Shown piece after piece: positions 43,712-54,475 of a stretch of 64,000 nt of DNA. Positions within the stretch are counted from its first letter, which is position 1. Each line of letters starts with the position of its first letter. The stretch is from Coralloluteibacterium stylophorae (GTDB lineage Bacteria > Pseudomonadota > Gammaproteobacteria > Xanthomonadales > Xanthomonadaceae). The position numbers and the translations under genes were made by a program. Location: NCBI RefSeq assembly GCF_018122625.2, contig NZ_JAGQFT020000004.1, forward strand, positions 310,001-374,000, written 5' to 3'. Under the pieces are notes generated by a model that was not told the DNA's origin, did not search any database, and worked only from the letters and a program-made list of their open reading frames with translations.

Positions 43712-46315
43712 TCAGGCGCGCAGCCGCGCCAGCATCTCCAGCGAGTCCGGCGAGGACAGCCGGCCCTCCAGCCCCTGCAGCACCGCCTCGACCCGGTTGC
43801 GGCGCGCGCCCGCGAGCCGGCGCCAGCTCTCGAAACCGGCCAGCAGCCGCGCCGCGACCTGCGGATTGATGCCGTCGAGCTCCGGCAGGCTCTCCGCCAG
43901 CAGCGCATAGCCCTCGCCACCGGGCGCATGGAAGGCGAGCGGATTCATCCGCGACAGGCTGCCGAGCACGGCGCGCACGCGGTTGGGATTGGTCGGCGTC
44001 CACAGCTGGGTGGCGAACAGGTCGCGCACGTCGAGCAGCGCGTCCGGATGCGGCCGCGAGGCCACCAGTGCGATCCACTTGTCGGTCACCAGCGGGTCGG
44101 TGGCGTAGCGTCCGGCGAAGGCGTCCAGCGCCGCCTGCCGCCCCGGCGCATCGTGGTGCACGAGGCAGCGCAGCGCGCCGAGACGGTCGGTCATGCTGCG
44201 CGCGGCGTCGAACTGGGCCTGCGCCAGCGCGGCTCCCGGATCGAGCCTGGTAAGCAGGTCCAGGCACACGTTGCGCAGCCGGCGCGCCGACATCGCGGCC
44301 GGTTCCAGCCCGCCGGCGGCCGCAGCGGCGAGCGCGTGGTAGCGGCGGTCCAGGCGCTCGACGTGCTCCAGCGCGATGCGGTCGAGCAGGTCGTTGCGCG
44401 CGCCGATCAGCGCGTCGACGTCGATGCTCGGCACCGCCTCGGCCAGGGTGTCGAAGTCCGGCAGCAGCAGGCATTCGGCGGCGAAGGCGGGATCCTGTCC
44501 CTCGTCGTCGATCAGGTCGCCGAGCGCGGCCAGCAATGCCGCGCCCGCGGCGGCCGCGTCCGTGAAGTGCTCAAGCAGCACCCCGGTCGCCAGCCGCTGC
44601 AGCGCGTCCCAGCGGTTGAAGGGATCGCGCTCGCAGCGCGCGAGCAGGCCGAGCTGCGAGGGCGTGTAGTCGTAGGCCAGCTTCACCGGCGCGCAGAAGC
44701 CCTGGTTGAAGGCCGGCAGCGGCCGCGACGGCAGGCCGTGGAAGCGCAGGCGATGGCGGGCCGCGGTGAGTTCGATGCGGTCGCCGCTGCCGTCGTCGGC
44801 ACGCGGGTCCACCTTCAGCCGGCGGCCTTCGGCGTCGTAGAGCGCGAAGCGCAGCGGCAGGTGCAGCGGCGCCTTGTCCGGCTGCCCGGGAGTCGGCGGC
44901 GTGCGCTGCGCGATCTCCAGCGTGTAGGTGCCGCCGTCGGCGTCGAAGTCGTCCTTCACCTCCACGTGCGGGGTTCCCGCCTGGGCGTACCAGCGCGCGA
45001 ACTGCGACAGGTCGCGGCCGGAGGCCTCGGCGTGCGCGGCGAGGAAGTCCTCCACCGTCGCCGCGCGGCCGTCGTTGCGCGCGAAGTAGAGGTCCATGCC
45101 GACGCGGAAGCGCGCCTCGCCGAGCAGGGTGTGCAGCATGCGCACGATCTCCGCGCCCTTCTCGTAGATCGTCAGCGTGTAGAAGTTGTTGATCTCGCGG
45201 TAGCTCGGCGGGCGCACCGGATGCGCGAGCGAGCCGGCGTCCTCGGCGAACTGGCGCGCGCGCAGCAGGCGCACGTCCTCGATGCGCTTGACCGCGCGCG
45301 AGTGGAGGTCGGAGGTGAACTCCTGGTCGCGGAAGACGGTGAGGCCCTCCTTGAGCGAGAGCTGGAACCAGTCGCGCAGGGTCACCCGGTTGCCCGACCA
45401 GTTGTGGAAGTACTCGTGGCCGACCACCGACTCGATGCCCATGTAGTCGGCGTCGGTCGCGGTGTCCTCGTCGGCGAGCACGTAGCGTGCGTTGAAGATG
45501 TTGAGACCCTTGTTCTCCATCGCGCCCATGGTGAAGTCCTGCGCGGCGACGACGTTGAACACGTCCAGGTCGTAGACCCGGCCGAAGCGTTCCTCGTCCC
45601 AGCGCAGCGCGCGCTCGACCGCGCCCAGCGCGTAGCGGCAGCGCGGCACGTCCTCGTGCGCGGCCCACACCGCCAGCGCGACCTCGCGGCCGTCGGCGCG
45701 GGCCAGGCGCGACTCCACGCAGCCGAAATCGCCGGCGACCACCGCGAACAGGTAGGCCGGCGTCGGATGTGGGTTGTGCCAGGTCGCGAAGTGGCGACCG
45801 TCGCCGAGATCGCCGGCCTCGACCGGGTTGCCGTTGGCCAGCAGCACCGGGTACTGCGCGCGCTCGGCGCGCAGGGTGATGCGCCAGGTCGGCATCACGT
45901 CGGGGCGGTCGACGAACCAGGTGATGCGCCGGAAGCCCTCCGCCTCGCACTGGGTGAACAGCGCGCCGCGGCTGGCGTAGAGCCCCTCGAGGCGCATGTT
46001 GGCGATCGGCCGGATGCGCACCCTCGAGGTCAGCGTGCAGGCGCCGTCCAGCCCCTCGATGTGCAGCCCCGCGGCGTCGACGCGGTAGGCGTCGCTCGGC
46101 AGCGGCGCGCCATCGATGCGCAGGTCGAGGAGCTGCAGGTCCTCGCCGTCCAGGCGCAGCGGCGCGTCGGGCTGCTCCGGATCGGGCTGCAGGCGCAGGT
46201 GGGCGGTGACCTCGGTGGCGCCGGCGTCGAGGTCGAACTCGAGGTCGGCGTGGACGATGCGCCAGGCCGGCGCGCGGTAGTCGGAAAGATGGATGCTGCC
46301 GTCGTCGCGGGGCAT
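43712..46315 (-). CDS. pepN: aminopeptidase N
   Basis: M1-family zinc aminopeptidase that removes N-terminal residues from peptides in the cytoplasm. The substrate-binding G264-A-M-E-N268 and zinc motif H300-E-Y-F-H304 with SLKEGLTVFRDQEF downstream are intact. The protein starts MPRDDGSIHLSDYRAP at 46315, the usual start of gammaproteobacterial PepN. Length 867 residues is normal. It is divergent from the dehydratase operon. Confidence 0.96.
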   Translation of the reverse strand: MPRDDGSIHLSDYRAPAWRIVHADLEFDLDAGATEVTAHLRLQPDPEQPDAPLRLDGEDLQLLDLRIDGAPLPSDAYRVDAAGLHIEGLDGACTLTSRVRIRPIANMRLEGLYASRGALFTQCEAEGFRRITWFVDRPDVMPTWRITLRAERAQYPVLLANGNPVEAGDLGDGRHFATWHNPHPTPAYLFAVVAGDFGCVESRLARADGREVALAVWAAHEDVPRCRYALGAVERALRWDEERFGRVYDLDVFNVVAAQDFTMGAMENKGLNIFNARYVLADEDTATDADYMGIESVVGHEYFHNWSGNRVTLRDWFQLSLKEGLTVFRDQEFTSDLHSRAVKRIEDVRLLRARQFAEDAGSLAHPVRPPSYREINNFYTLTIYEKGAEIVRMLHTLLGEARFRVGMDLYFARNDGRAATVEDFLAAHAEASGRDLSQFARWYAQAGTPHVEVKDDFDADGGTYTLEIAQRTPPTPGQPDKAPLHLPLRFALYDAEGRRLKVDPRADDGSGDRIELTAARHRLRFHGLPSRPLPAFNQGFCAPVKLAYDYTPSQLGLLARCERDPFNRWDALQRLATGVLLEHFTDAAAAGAALLAALGDLIDDEGQDPAFAAECLLLPDFDTLAEAVPSIDVDALIGARNDLLDRIALEHVERLDRRYHALAAAAAGGLEPAAMSARRLRNVCLDLLTRLDPGAALAQAQFDAARSMTDRLGALRCLVHHDAPGRQAALDAFAGRYATDPLVTDKWIALVASRPHPDALLDVRDLFATQLWTPTNPNRVRAVLGSLSRMNPLAFHAPGGEGYALLAESLPELDGINPQVAARLLAGFESWRRLAGARRNRVEAVLQGLEGRLSSPDSLEMLARLRA

Positions 46316-46431
46316 ACGGGCTCGGAATGCATGAGGGGGTGGCGCGCCGCATCCCGGGCAGCCACGAGTCACCCGGCCGACGCGCGTGGCCACTAAGCTA
46401 GCACGCCGTCCCGGTCCCACTCCGACGCCCG

Positions 46432-47409
46432 ATGCCCCACGCCGACCGCGCCCCGACGCTCTCCGACATCCATGCCGCCGCCGCCCGCATCGCGCCGCTG
46501 GCGCATGTCACGCCGGTGCTGCGGTCGCGCTCTCTCGACGCCATCGCCGGCTGCGAGCTGCACTTCAAGTGCGAGCACCTGCAGCGCATCGGCGCGTTCA
46601 AGTTCCGTGGCGCGGCCAATGCGGTGTTCTCGCTGGACGAGGCTGCGGCCGCGCGCGGCGTGGTGACCCAGAGTTCGGGCAACCACGGCGCCGCCATCGC
46701 CCTGGCCTGCCGCCTGCGCGGGATCCCGGCCACGGTGGTGGTGCCGCGCAGCGCGCCGGCGATCAAGCTCGCCGCGATCCGCGACTTCGGCGCGCGCATC
46801 GTGCCCTGCGACACCAGCCAGGCCGCGCGCGACGCGGCGACCGCGGAGGTCCTGCGCGAGAGCGGCGGCGAGCTCATCCATCCCTTCAACGACGCGCGCG
46901 TCATCGCCGGCCAGGGCACCGCCACGCTCGAACTGCTGGCGCAGGCGCCCGGGCTGGACACGGTGCTGGCGCCGGTGTCCGGCGGTGGCCTGCTCTCGGG
47001 CACCGCGATCGCCGCGCATGCCCACGACGCCGGCATCCGCGTGTTCGCCGCCGAACCCGAGGGCGCGGCCGACGCGCATGCCTCCTTCGTGTCCGGCGCG
47101 CGGGTCACCGGGCGCCACGCGGAGACGATCTGCGACGGCCTGCGCGCCGAGCTCGGCACCCTCACCTTCCCCATCGTGCGCGAGCACGTCGAAGACATCC
47201 TGCTGGTGTCGGACGACGAGGTGGTCGCCGCGATGCGCCTGGTGTGGGAGCGCCTGAAGCAGGCGATCGAGCCGTCGGCGGCGGTGACGCTCGCGGCGGT
47301 GCTGCGCCACCGCGGGCGCTTCGCCGGGCGCCGCGTCGGCCTGATCCTGTCCGGCGGCAACGTCGATCTCGACGCGCTGCCGTGGCGCACCGGCGGGACC
47401 GCGGCATGA
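46432..47409 (+). CDS. PLP-dependent threonine/serine dehydratase or serine racemase-like enzyme
   Basis: A fold-type II PLP enzyme of 325 residues. GAFKFRGAANAV contains the Schiff-base Lys, SSGNHGAAIALA binds the substrate carboxylate, SGGGLLSG is the phosphate-binding loop, and ILSGGN lies at the C-terminus. There is no regulatory ACT domain, which points to a catabolic TdcB or serine-racemase type rather than IlvA. The following two genes overlap it and each other (ATGA), so the three form a coupled operon. Confidence 0.85.
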   Translation: MPHADRAPTLSDIHAAAARIAPLAHVTPVLRSRSLDAIAGCELHFKCEHLQRIGAFKFRGAANAVFSLDEAAAARGVVTQSSGNHGAAIALACRLRGIPATVVVPRSAPAIKLAAIRDFGARIVPCDTSQAARDAATAEVLRESGGELIHPFNDARVIAGQGTATLELLAQAPGLDTVLAPVSGGGLLSGTAIAAHAHDAGIRVFAAEPEGAADAHASFVSGARVTGRHAETICDGLRAELGTLTFPIVREHVEDILLVSDDEVVAAMRLVWERLKQAIEPSAAVTLAAVLRHRGRFAGRRVGLILSGGNVDLDALPWRTGGTAA

Positions 47410-48074
47410 GCCGGCGGCGCAGGCGCGCGCGCGGCACACGCGCCTCCGGCGGGCGCTGGATCCTGCGCCTGCTCGTGCTGGGCCTGCTGTGGATCGCCGG
47501 CGTCGCCCTGTACATCCTGTGGGTCGGCGAGCAGGACGACACCACGCCGCGCGACGTCGCCATCGTGCTCGGCGCGGCCGCCTACCACATCAACCCGTCG
47601 CCGGTGTTCGAGGAGCGCATCCGCCACGGCGTCGACCTCTACCGCGCCGGGCGCGTGCGCCGGCTGATCTTCACCGGCGGCTACGGCGCCGGCGCGGCCT
47701 ATGCGGAGAGCCAGGTCGCGCGCCGCTTCGCCAGCGCGCGCGGCGTGGCCGAGGACGACATCCTGATCGAGACCGCCTCCAGCACCACCCGCGAGAACCT
47801 GCACGAGGCCGCGCGGCTGATGCGCGACAACGGGCTGGCGACCGCGATCGTGGTCAGCGATCCGCTGCACATGGCGCGCGGCCTGCGCCTGGCGCGCGAG
47901 GCGGGCATCGACGCGGTCGGCTCGCCGACCCCGACCAGCCGCTTCCGCTCCTGGCGCGCGCGTGGCGGATTCCTCGCGCGCGAGGTCTACTTCTTCCACC
48001 GCGACCATCTCATCAACCTGTGGCAGCGCGTCATCGGCTTCGACGCGCCGCCCGCCACGACGGAGACGCCATGA
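47406..48074 (+). CDS. YdcF/DUF218-family membrane-anchored protein
   Basis: A 222-residue protein with one N-terminal membrane helix (about residues 20-40) and a DUF218 domain facing the periplasm: AIVLGAAAYHINPSPVFEERI, LIFTGGYGAG, ETASSTTRENL and VVSDPLHMARGL are the family blocks. Some members act in cell-envelope polysaccharide or vancomycin-resistance-related functions (SanA, ElyC); the role here is unknown. Its ATG overlaps the dehydratase stop. Confidence 0.85.
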   Translation: MSRRRRRARGTRASGGRWILRLLVLGLLWIAGVALYILWVGEQDDTTPRDVAIVLGAAAYHINPSPVFEERIRHGVDLYRAGRVRRLIFTGGYGAGAAYAESQVARRFASARGVAEDDILIETASSTTRENLHEAARLMRDNGLATAIVVSDPLHMARGLRLAREAGIDAVGSPTPTSRFRSWRARGGFLAREVYFFHRDHLINLWQRVIGFDAPPATTETP

Positions 48075-48481
48075 CCCGCACCGACGCCATCGACCTCGTC
48101 CAGGGCTACTACGCCGCGTTCAACGCCGGCGACTGGCGCGGCATGCTCGACCGCCTGACGCCGGACGTCGTGCACGACATCAACCAGGGCGCGCGCCAGA
48201 GCGGCACCGACGCCTTCGAGGCCTTCCTCGCGCACATGGACCGCTGCTACGCCGAGCGCCTCGCCGACATCGTGGTGATGGCCAGCGACGACGGCCGCCG
48301 CGCCGCGGCGGAATTCGTCGTCCACGGCACCTACAAGGCCACCGACGAGGGCCTGCCGCCGGCGCACGGGCAGACCTACGTGCTGCCGGCCGGCGCCTTC
48401 TTCGAGATCCGCGACGGCCGCATCGCGCGGGTCAGCAACTACTACAACCTGCCGGACTGGACCGCCCAGGTCGAAGGCTGA
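48071..48481 (+). CDS. SnoaL-like / ketosteroid-isomerase-related protein
   Basis: A 136-residue protein with the NTF2-like fold: YYAAFNAGDWRGMLDRLTPDVVHDINQG at the start and FFEIRDGRIARVSNYYNLPDW at the end are typical of the ketosteroid-isomerase-related group. Its substrate is not known. It is the last gene of the dehydratase-YdcF operon, starting in the YdcF stop codon (ATGA). Confidence 0.85.
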   Translation: MTRTDAIDLVQGYYAAFNAGDWRGMLDRLTPDVVHDINQGARQSGTDAFEAFLAHMDRCYAERLADIVVMASDDGRRAAAEFVVHGTYKATDEGLPPAHGQTYVLPAGAFFEIRDGRIARVSNYYNLPDWTAQVEG

Positions 48482-48489
48482 GCTGCGGC

Positions 48490-49500
48490 TCAGGCGCCGC
48501 GGTCGCCGCGCAGGACGCGTTCGGCGGCCGCGCCGGCCGCGGCCTCGCGCGCGGCCACCCGCGCGAAGGCGACGATGCCGGCCACGACCACCACGGCGCC
48601 GGCCAGCGCCAGCCCGCGCGGCCACGGTTCGCCCAGGAACAGCGCGCCCAGCAGCACCGCGAACAGGATCTCCGCCGCCTGCATCGCCTCGACCGCGCCC
48701 AGCGCCGCCGGGCGTCCGCCGACCATGCCGGTCGCGCGGAAGAACAGGATGGTCGCGACGATGCCCGCCGACACCGCGACGCCCGCCGCCAGCGCGACCT
48801 GCCCGGGCGCCGGCAGCCCGCTGCGCCACAGCGCCACCGCAGCCAGCAGCAGCCACGCCGGCTGGCTCGCCAGGGTCAGGCCGAACACGCGCTGGGTGGC
48901 GTCCAGGCGCACCTCGTCCCGCTCCAGGTGCAGCAGCAGGCCGCGGTTGCCGAGCGGATAGGCGAAGGCGGCGACCAGCACGCAGGCGAAGGCGACCGCG
49001 GCACCGGCATCCAGCGCACCGCCGGCGTGGCCGAGCTGGATCAGGCCGACCCCGGCCAGCACCAGGCCGCCGACCGCATAGGCCGACGCCGGCACGTGCC
49101 GGCGCGCGTCGCGATAGAGGAAGGGCGCGCACAGCATTCCCGCCACGACGGTCACCTGGAACGTGCCGGCGACCAGCCAGGACGGCCCGCTCGCGGCCGC
49201 GTAGGACATGCCGGCGTAGAACAGGACGAAGCCGATGCCGCTCCACAGCAGCCAGCCGCCGGGCCGCGCGCGCAATGCGGCGACGACTGGCGCGGCGCCG
49301 AGTTGCGGTCGCCCGCGCCCGCGCCATGCCATCCACGCCCACAGCATGGGCAGCGTCAGCAGATAGCGCAGCGCCGCCGTCCACAGCCAGTCGCCGCCGT
49401 CCACCGCCGCGGCGCGGTTGAGGACGTAGGTGGCGGTGAAGAACAGCGCCGACAGCAGGCCCAGGACGATGGCCGCGAGCGCCTCGCGCGATGCGCTCAC
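48490..49500 (-). CDS. DMT/EmrE-like transporter at the end of the biotin operon
   Basis: A 336-residue membrane protein with about ten hydrophobic segments in two repeats, of the multidrug-efflux (EmrE-like/EamA) transporter type; LFFRATGMVGGRPAALGAVEAMQAAEILFAVLLG is in the second half. The GTG start at 49500 overlaps the bioC stop (GTGA), and no ATG fits. Its place behind bioC suggests it may move biotin, a precursor such as pimelate, or a related solute, but this is inference only. Confidence 0.82.
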   Translation of the reverse strand: MSASREALAAIVLGLLSALFFTATYVLNRAAAVDGGDWLWTAALRYLLTLPMLWAWMAWRGRGRPQLGAAPVVAALRARPGGWLLWSGIGFVLFYAGMSYAAASGPSWLVAGTFQVTVVAGMLCAPFLYRDARRHVPASAYAVGGLVLAGVGLIQLGHAGGALDAGAAVAFACVLVAAFAYPLGNRGLLLHLERDEVRLDATQRVFGLTLASQPAWLLLAAVALWRSGLPAPGQVALAAGVAVSAGIVATILFFRATGMVGGRPAALGAVEAMQAAEILFAVLLGALFLGEPWPRGLALAGAVVVVAGIVAFARVAAREAAAGAAAERVLRGDRGA

Positions 49501-50387
49501 CGGCTTTCCCCGCGGCGCCGGATCGGGATCCCGGCCACCGGGATGCTCGCGATCTCGCCGCCGGCGCCGCGCCGCGGCGCGCCCGGTGCCGGGCTCCAGG
49601 CCTGCGCGTAGACCACCTCCCAGGTGCTCAGCAGCACGCCGTCGCGACGTTCGCCTTCGTAGGCGTCGAACACCGCGCGCATGCGCGCCTTGCCGGTGAG
49701 CGCGCGGCGACGGTCGCTGGCCGCGTTGGTCGCGCCGATCGCGCGCAGCTCGCGCATCAGCGCCGGCACGTCGGGATAGGTCAGGGTGAAGGTGTCCTGG
49801 TCGAGCACGGGATCGCGGAAGCCGGCGGCGACCAGGGCATCGCCCAGGCGCTGGATCGGCGCGAACTCGCTGACGTGCGGCGCGCCGCCGTCGGCCGCGG
49901 CGAAGGCCTGGCGCAGTTCCACCAGGGTCTGCGGCCCGAACGAGGACATCAGGAACAGCCCGCCCGGCTTCAGCACGCGGCGGATCTCGGCCAGCGTCGC
50001 CGGCAGGTCCTGCGCCCACTGCAGGCACAGGCTGGAGAACGCGACGTCGAAGGCGGCGTCGGCGAAGGGCAGCGCCGCGGCGTCGCCGCACACGCGCCGG
50101 AACGGGCGCAGCCAGCCGGCGCGGCGGCGCGCCTGGCGGAGCATGGGCAGGGCCTGGTCCAGCGCGACCACCTCGGCGCGCGGCCAGCGCTTCTTCATCG
50201 CGGCGCTGGCGCGCCCGGGCCCGGCGCCGATGTCGAGCACCCGCGCCGGCACGCGGTCGTCGAGGTACTCCAGCGACTCCAGCAGGCGCGTCTCGACCTC
50301 GCGCTGCAGGATCGCCGCGGCCTCGTAGCCCTCCGCCGCACGACCGAACGCGCGGCGGAGCTGGCGGCTGTCGTAGCGCCCGCTCAT
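49497..50387 (-). CDS. bioC: malonyl-ACP O-methyltransferase
   Basis: Methylates malonyl-ACP so the fatty-acid machinery can build the pimeloyl chain of biotin. The SAM site is VLDIGAGPGRASAAMKKRWP, followed by DAALPFADAAFDVAFSSLCLQW and LKPGGLFLMSSFGP. Length 296 residues is slightly above the usual 250; the C-terminal 40 residues are variable. The ATG overlaps the bioH stop (ATGA). Confidence 0.93.
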   Translation of the reverse strand: MSGRYDSRQLRRAFGRAAEGYEAAAILQREVETRLLESLEYLDDRVPARVLDIGAGPGRASAAMKKRWPRAEVVALDQALPMLRQARRRAGWLRPFRRVCGDAAALPFADAAFDVAFSSLCLQWAQDLPATLAEIRRVLKPGGLFLMSSFGPQTLVELRQAFAAADGGAPHVSEFAPIQRLGDALVAAGFRDPVLDQDTFTLTYPDVPALMRELRAIGATNAASDRRRALTGKARMRAVFDAYEGERRDGVLLSTWEVVYAQAWSPAPGAPRRGAGGEIASIPVAGIPIRRRGESR

Positions 50388-51166
50388 GCGTGCAGCGCCC
50401 GGGCGAAATCGACCAGGTGATCCGCCACCTCGCCGGCGTGGGTCAGGAACGGCGCGTGCCCGGCGTGCTCCAGCCGCACCGAGTTCGCATCGGGGACGAG
50501 CGCCGCGGCGGCCGCCATGGCGCGCGGATCGACCAGGCGGTCGCGCCGGCCCGACAGCCACAGGCTCGGCACCGCCAGCGCCGGCAGGCGCGCGCGCAGG
50601 TCGCAGGTCTCCAGCACGCGCAGGCCCTCGGCCAGCGCCGCCGCGGCCGGCTCGCCCTGCGCGAACACCTCCGCGCGCAGCGCCCGCAGCGCGTCCTTCA
50701 TGTGTTCGGCGCCGAAGGCCTCGAGCGCGAGGAAACGCTCCAGCGTGCCGTGGAAATCGGTGGCGAGCCCCTGGCCGAAGTCCTGGAAGATCTCGGGCGA
50801 CACGCCGTGGCGCCAGTCCGCGCCGCGCACGAAGCGCGGCGTCGCGCACAGCATCACCAGGCCGCGCACGCGCCGCGGCTGCGCCAGCGCGGCGGCCAGC
50901 GCGGTGAGCCCGCCCATCGACCAGCCCAGCCACAGCGCATCGTCCGGCGCCTCGGCGAGCAGCAGCTCGGCGCAGCGCTCGGGATCCAGGCTCGCCGCGG
51001 ATCCGCGGCTGCGGCCGTGCCCGGGCAGGTCGACCAGGTGCAGGTCGAAGTCGTCCTCCAGTCGCGCCAGCAGCGGCGCGAAGATGCCCGCGTGCATGGC
51101 CCAGCCGTGGACCAGCAGCAGCGGCGGTGCGCCGGTGCGGCCGCGGCGTTCGACGATCAGTCCCAT
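50384..51166 (-). CDS. bioH: pimeloyl-ACP methyl ester carboxylesterase
   Basis: Removes the methyl ester from pimeloyl-ACP, ending chain growth before BioF. The alpha/beta hydrolase fold shows LVHGWAMHAGIF, the nucleophile elbow GWSMGG, and DAGHAPFLTH with the catalytic His. Length 260 residues matches the E. coli enzyme. It lies between bioF (1 base) and bioC (overlap), which supports the assignment. Confidence 0.93.
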   Translation of the reverse strand: MGLIVERRGRTGAPPLLLVHGWAMHAGIFAPLLARLEDDFDLHLVDLPGHGRSRGSAASLDPERCAELLLAEAPDDALWLGWSMGGLTALAAALAQPRRVRGLVMLCATPRFVRGADWRHGVSPEIFQDFGQGLATDFHGTLERFLALEAFGAEHMKDALRALRAEVFAQGEPAAAALAEGLRVLETCDLRARLPALAVPSLWLSGRRDRLVDPRAMAAAAALVPDANSVRLEHAGHAPFLTHAGEVADHLVDFARALHA

Positions 51167-51167
51167 C

Positions 51168-52397
<1,230 letters not shown>

Positions 52398-52404
52398 CGC
52401 GGCC

Positions 52405-53439
52405 TCAGGCCGCGCAGCCGTGGCGGGCGCTGTCGACGATGTCGGCGTGCACGGTGCCGGCCTCCTCGACCACCTGCATCGGGCGGATGCCGAGCCGGCG
52501 GAACAGCCGCATGTCGTGCTCGGCCTCCGGGTTCGCCGTGGTCAGCAGCTTCTCGCCGTAGAAGATCGAGTTGGCGCCGGCGGCGAAGCACAGCGCCTGC
52601 AGCTCGTCGGACATGGTCTCGCGGCCGGCCGACAGGCGCACCATCGAGCGCGGCATCATGATCCGCGCGGCGGCGATGGTGCGTACGAACTCGAAGGGAT
52701 CGAGCTCGGTGGTGCCGGCCAGCGGCGTGCCTTCGACCTGCACCAGGCGGTTGATCGGCACCGAGTCCGGATGCGCCGGCAGGTTGGCCAGGGCCTGCAG
52801 CAGGCCGGCGCGCTGCGCGCGCGACTCGCCCATCCCGACGATGCCGCCGCAGCAGGTCTTCATGCCGGCGTCGCGCACGTGCTCCAGCGTGTCGAGGCGG
52901 TCCTGGAACTCGCGGGTGTGGATGATCTCGCCGTAGAAGTCCGGCGCGGTGTCGATGTTGTGGTTGTAGTAGTCCAGGCCGGCCGACTTCAGCGCCTGCG
53001 CCTGTTCGCCGGAGAGCATGCCGAGGGTGGCGCAGGTCTCCAGGCCGAGCGCCTTCACCTCGCGGATCATCGCCGCGACCTTGGGGATGTCGCGGTCCTT
53101 GGGGCTGCGCCAGGCCGCGCCCATGCAGAAGCGCGAGGCGCCGGCGGCCTTGGCCGCGCGCGCCTTGTCCAGCACCGCGTCGAGGCTCATGAGCTTCTGC
53201 GCCTCGACCCCGGTGTGGTAGCGCTGCGCCTGCGGGCAGTAGGCGCAGTCCTCGGGGCAGCCGCCGGTCTTGACCGAGAGCAGGGTCGAGACCTGCACCT
53301 CGGCCGGATCGAAGTGCTCGCGATGCACGCTGCCGGCGCGGTGCAGCAGCTCGGTGAACGGCAGGTCCATCAGCGCTTCGATCTCGGCGCGGGTCCAGTC
53401 GTGGCGCAGCGGGGTGGCTTCGTGGCGGTGCGCGGCCAT
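52405..53439 (-). CDS. bioB: biotin synthase
   Basis: Radical-SAM enzyme that inserts sulfur into dethiobiotin, the last step of biotin synthesis. C61-P-E-D-C65-A-Y-C68 binds the SAM-dependent [4Fe-4S] cluster; the [15 protein letters not shown] region, [13 protein letters not shown] and [15 protein letters not shown] (ligands of the [2Fe-2S] cluster) follow. Length 344 residues. The start [15 protein letters not shown] at 53439 removes a non-conserved leader. It is the first gene of the operon and divergent from comF by 49 bases. Confidence 0.97.
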   Translation of the reverse strand: MAAHRHEATPLRHDWTRAEIEALMDLPFTELLHRAGSVHREHFDPAEVQVSTLLSVKTGGCPEDCAYCPQAQRYHTGVEAQKLMSLDAVLDKARAAKAAGASRFCMGAAWRSPKDRDIPKVAAMIREVKALGLETCATLGMLSGEQAQALKSAGLDYYNHNIDTAPDFYGEIIHTREFQDRLDTLEHVRDAGMKTCCGGIVGMGESRAQRAGLLQALANLPAHPDSVPINRLVQVEGTPLAGTTELDPFEFVRTIAAARIMMPRSMVRLSAGRETMSDELQALCFAAGANSIFYGEKLLTTANPEAEHDMRLFRRLGIRPMQVVEEAGTVHADIVDSARHGCAA

Positions 53440-53488
53440 GGCGGGCCCTCGGCAGCTATAAAGAGGCGGAAGTCTGGAAACGGATGCC
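53440..53488. promoter_or_regulatory. bioB/comF divergent promoter gap
   Basis: Only 49 bases separate the two start codons. On the minus strand a CTTTATAGC -10-like box lies about 20 bases before bioB. No BirA-type operator (TTGTAAAC-like palindrome) is visible, and TTGACA at 53489-53499 (minus) is too far from it to act as its -35. Confidence 0.35.
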
Positions 53489-54241
53489 ATGACTGTCAAC
53501 GAAAACGGACCTTCCGCGGTTGACGGCTGGACGCAGCGGCTCGGCCGCCTGCTGCTGCCGCCGCGCTGCCTGGCCTGCGGCGAGCCCGCGCCCGGGCCCG
53601 ACCTCTGCGCCGCATGCGCGGCGGAGCTCCCGCGCAACCACGGCGCCTGCCGCGGGTGCGCCCTGCCGCTGCCGACGGACGAGCCGGCGGCGAGCTGCGG
53701 CCGCTGTCTACGCCGGCCGCCGCCCTTCGCCGCGACGCTGGCGCCGTTCCTGTACGCGGCGCCGCTCGACCGCCTGCTGCCCCGCCTGAAGTTCCACGGC
53801 GACCTCGCTGCCGGGCGCGTGCTCGCCGACCTGCTGGCCGCGGCCGCCGGCGCGGCGCTCGAGACCGGCCTGCCGCGACCCGAGGCGCTGGTCCCGGTGC
53901 CGCTGCACCGCGCGCGCCTGCGCCAGCGCGGCTACGACCAGGCGCTGGAGATCGCCGTGCCCGTCGCCCGCGCGCTGCGGATCCCGCTGCGCACCGATCT
54001 CCTGCTGCGCCGGCAGGCGACCGCGGCGCAGTCCGAACTCGCCGCCGCCGCCCGCGCCCGCAACGTGCGCCAGGCGTTCGCCGTGCCCGCGTCGATCGGT
54101 GCCCCGCCCACGCACGTCGCCCTGATCGACGACGTCATGACCACCGGCGCCACCCTCGCCGCCTGCGCCCGCGCCCTGCGCCGCGCCGGCGTCGTGCGGG
54201 TCGACGCCTGGGTGGTGGCGCGGGTGGGGCAGGCGTGGTGA
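53489..54241 (+). CDS. comF: ComF-family phosphoribosyltransferase-like competence protein
   Basis: Helps natural transformation, probably at the step of single-stranded DNA uptake or handling in the cytosol. It has an N-terminal zinc-ribbon with paired Cys (RCLACG, LCAAC, CRGC, CGRC, residues about 25-72) and a C-terminal phosphoribosyltransferase fold with the PRPP loop [16 protein letters not shown]. Length 250 residues is normal. It is divergent from the biotin operon, as is common in this bacterial group. Confidence 0.93.
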   Translation: MTVNENGPSAVDGWTQRLGRLLLPPRCLACGEPAPGPDLCAACAAELPRNHGACRGCALPLPTDEPAASCGRCLRRPPPFAATLAPFLYAAPLDRLLPRLKFHGDLAAGRVLADLLAAAAGAALETGLPRPEALVPVPLHRARLRQRGYDQALEIAVPVARALRIPLRTDLLLRRQATAAQSELAAAARARNVRQAFAVPASIGAPPTHVALIDDVMTTGATLAACARALRRAGVVRVDAWVVARVGQAW

Positions 54242-54286
54242 AGCGGGGATCGGCGCCTGCAGACGGTCGCGACGATTTCGGAACCC

Positions 54287-54460
54287 GTAGGAGCGGCTTC
54301 AGCCGCGACCGCCACAGAGCGCGCATCGGCGCTGCGTCGGGGCGTCGGGGCTGAAGCCCCTCCCACAGGACGCCCAGCCCACCATTCCCGATTCCCGATT
54401 CCCGATTCCCGCAGCTGCTGGCCGCTCCGACCGCCCGGTCGCGGCTGAAGCCGCTCCTAC
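54287..54460. repeat. REP cluster (three GTAG-type elements) with heptamer repeat
   Basis: Three copies of a 23-base hairpin repeat: 54287-54309 (starting GTAGGAGCGGCTTCAGCCGC), an inverted and diverged copy at 54344-54366, and an inverted copy at 54438-54460. Between the last two lie four tandem copies of ATTCCCG (54384-54411). Such GTAG-headed elements are typical of REP sequences mobilised by RAYT transposases; no transposase lies in this window. The cluster fills the gap between comF and the next gene. Confidence 0.88.
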
Positions 54461-54475
54461 AGGAGGTCCGGTGGT

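Noticed and set aside
53489-53499. TTGACA on the minus strand as the -35 box of bioB
   Set aside because: It is about 33 bases from the TATAGC-like -10 sequence, far beyond the usual 16-18.
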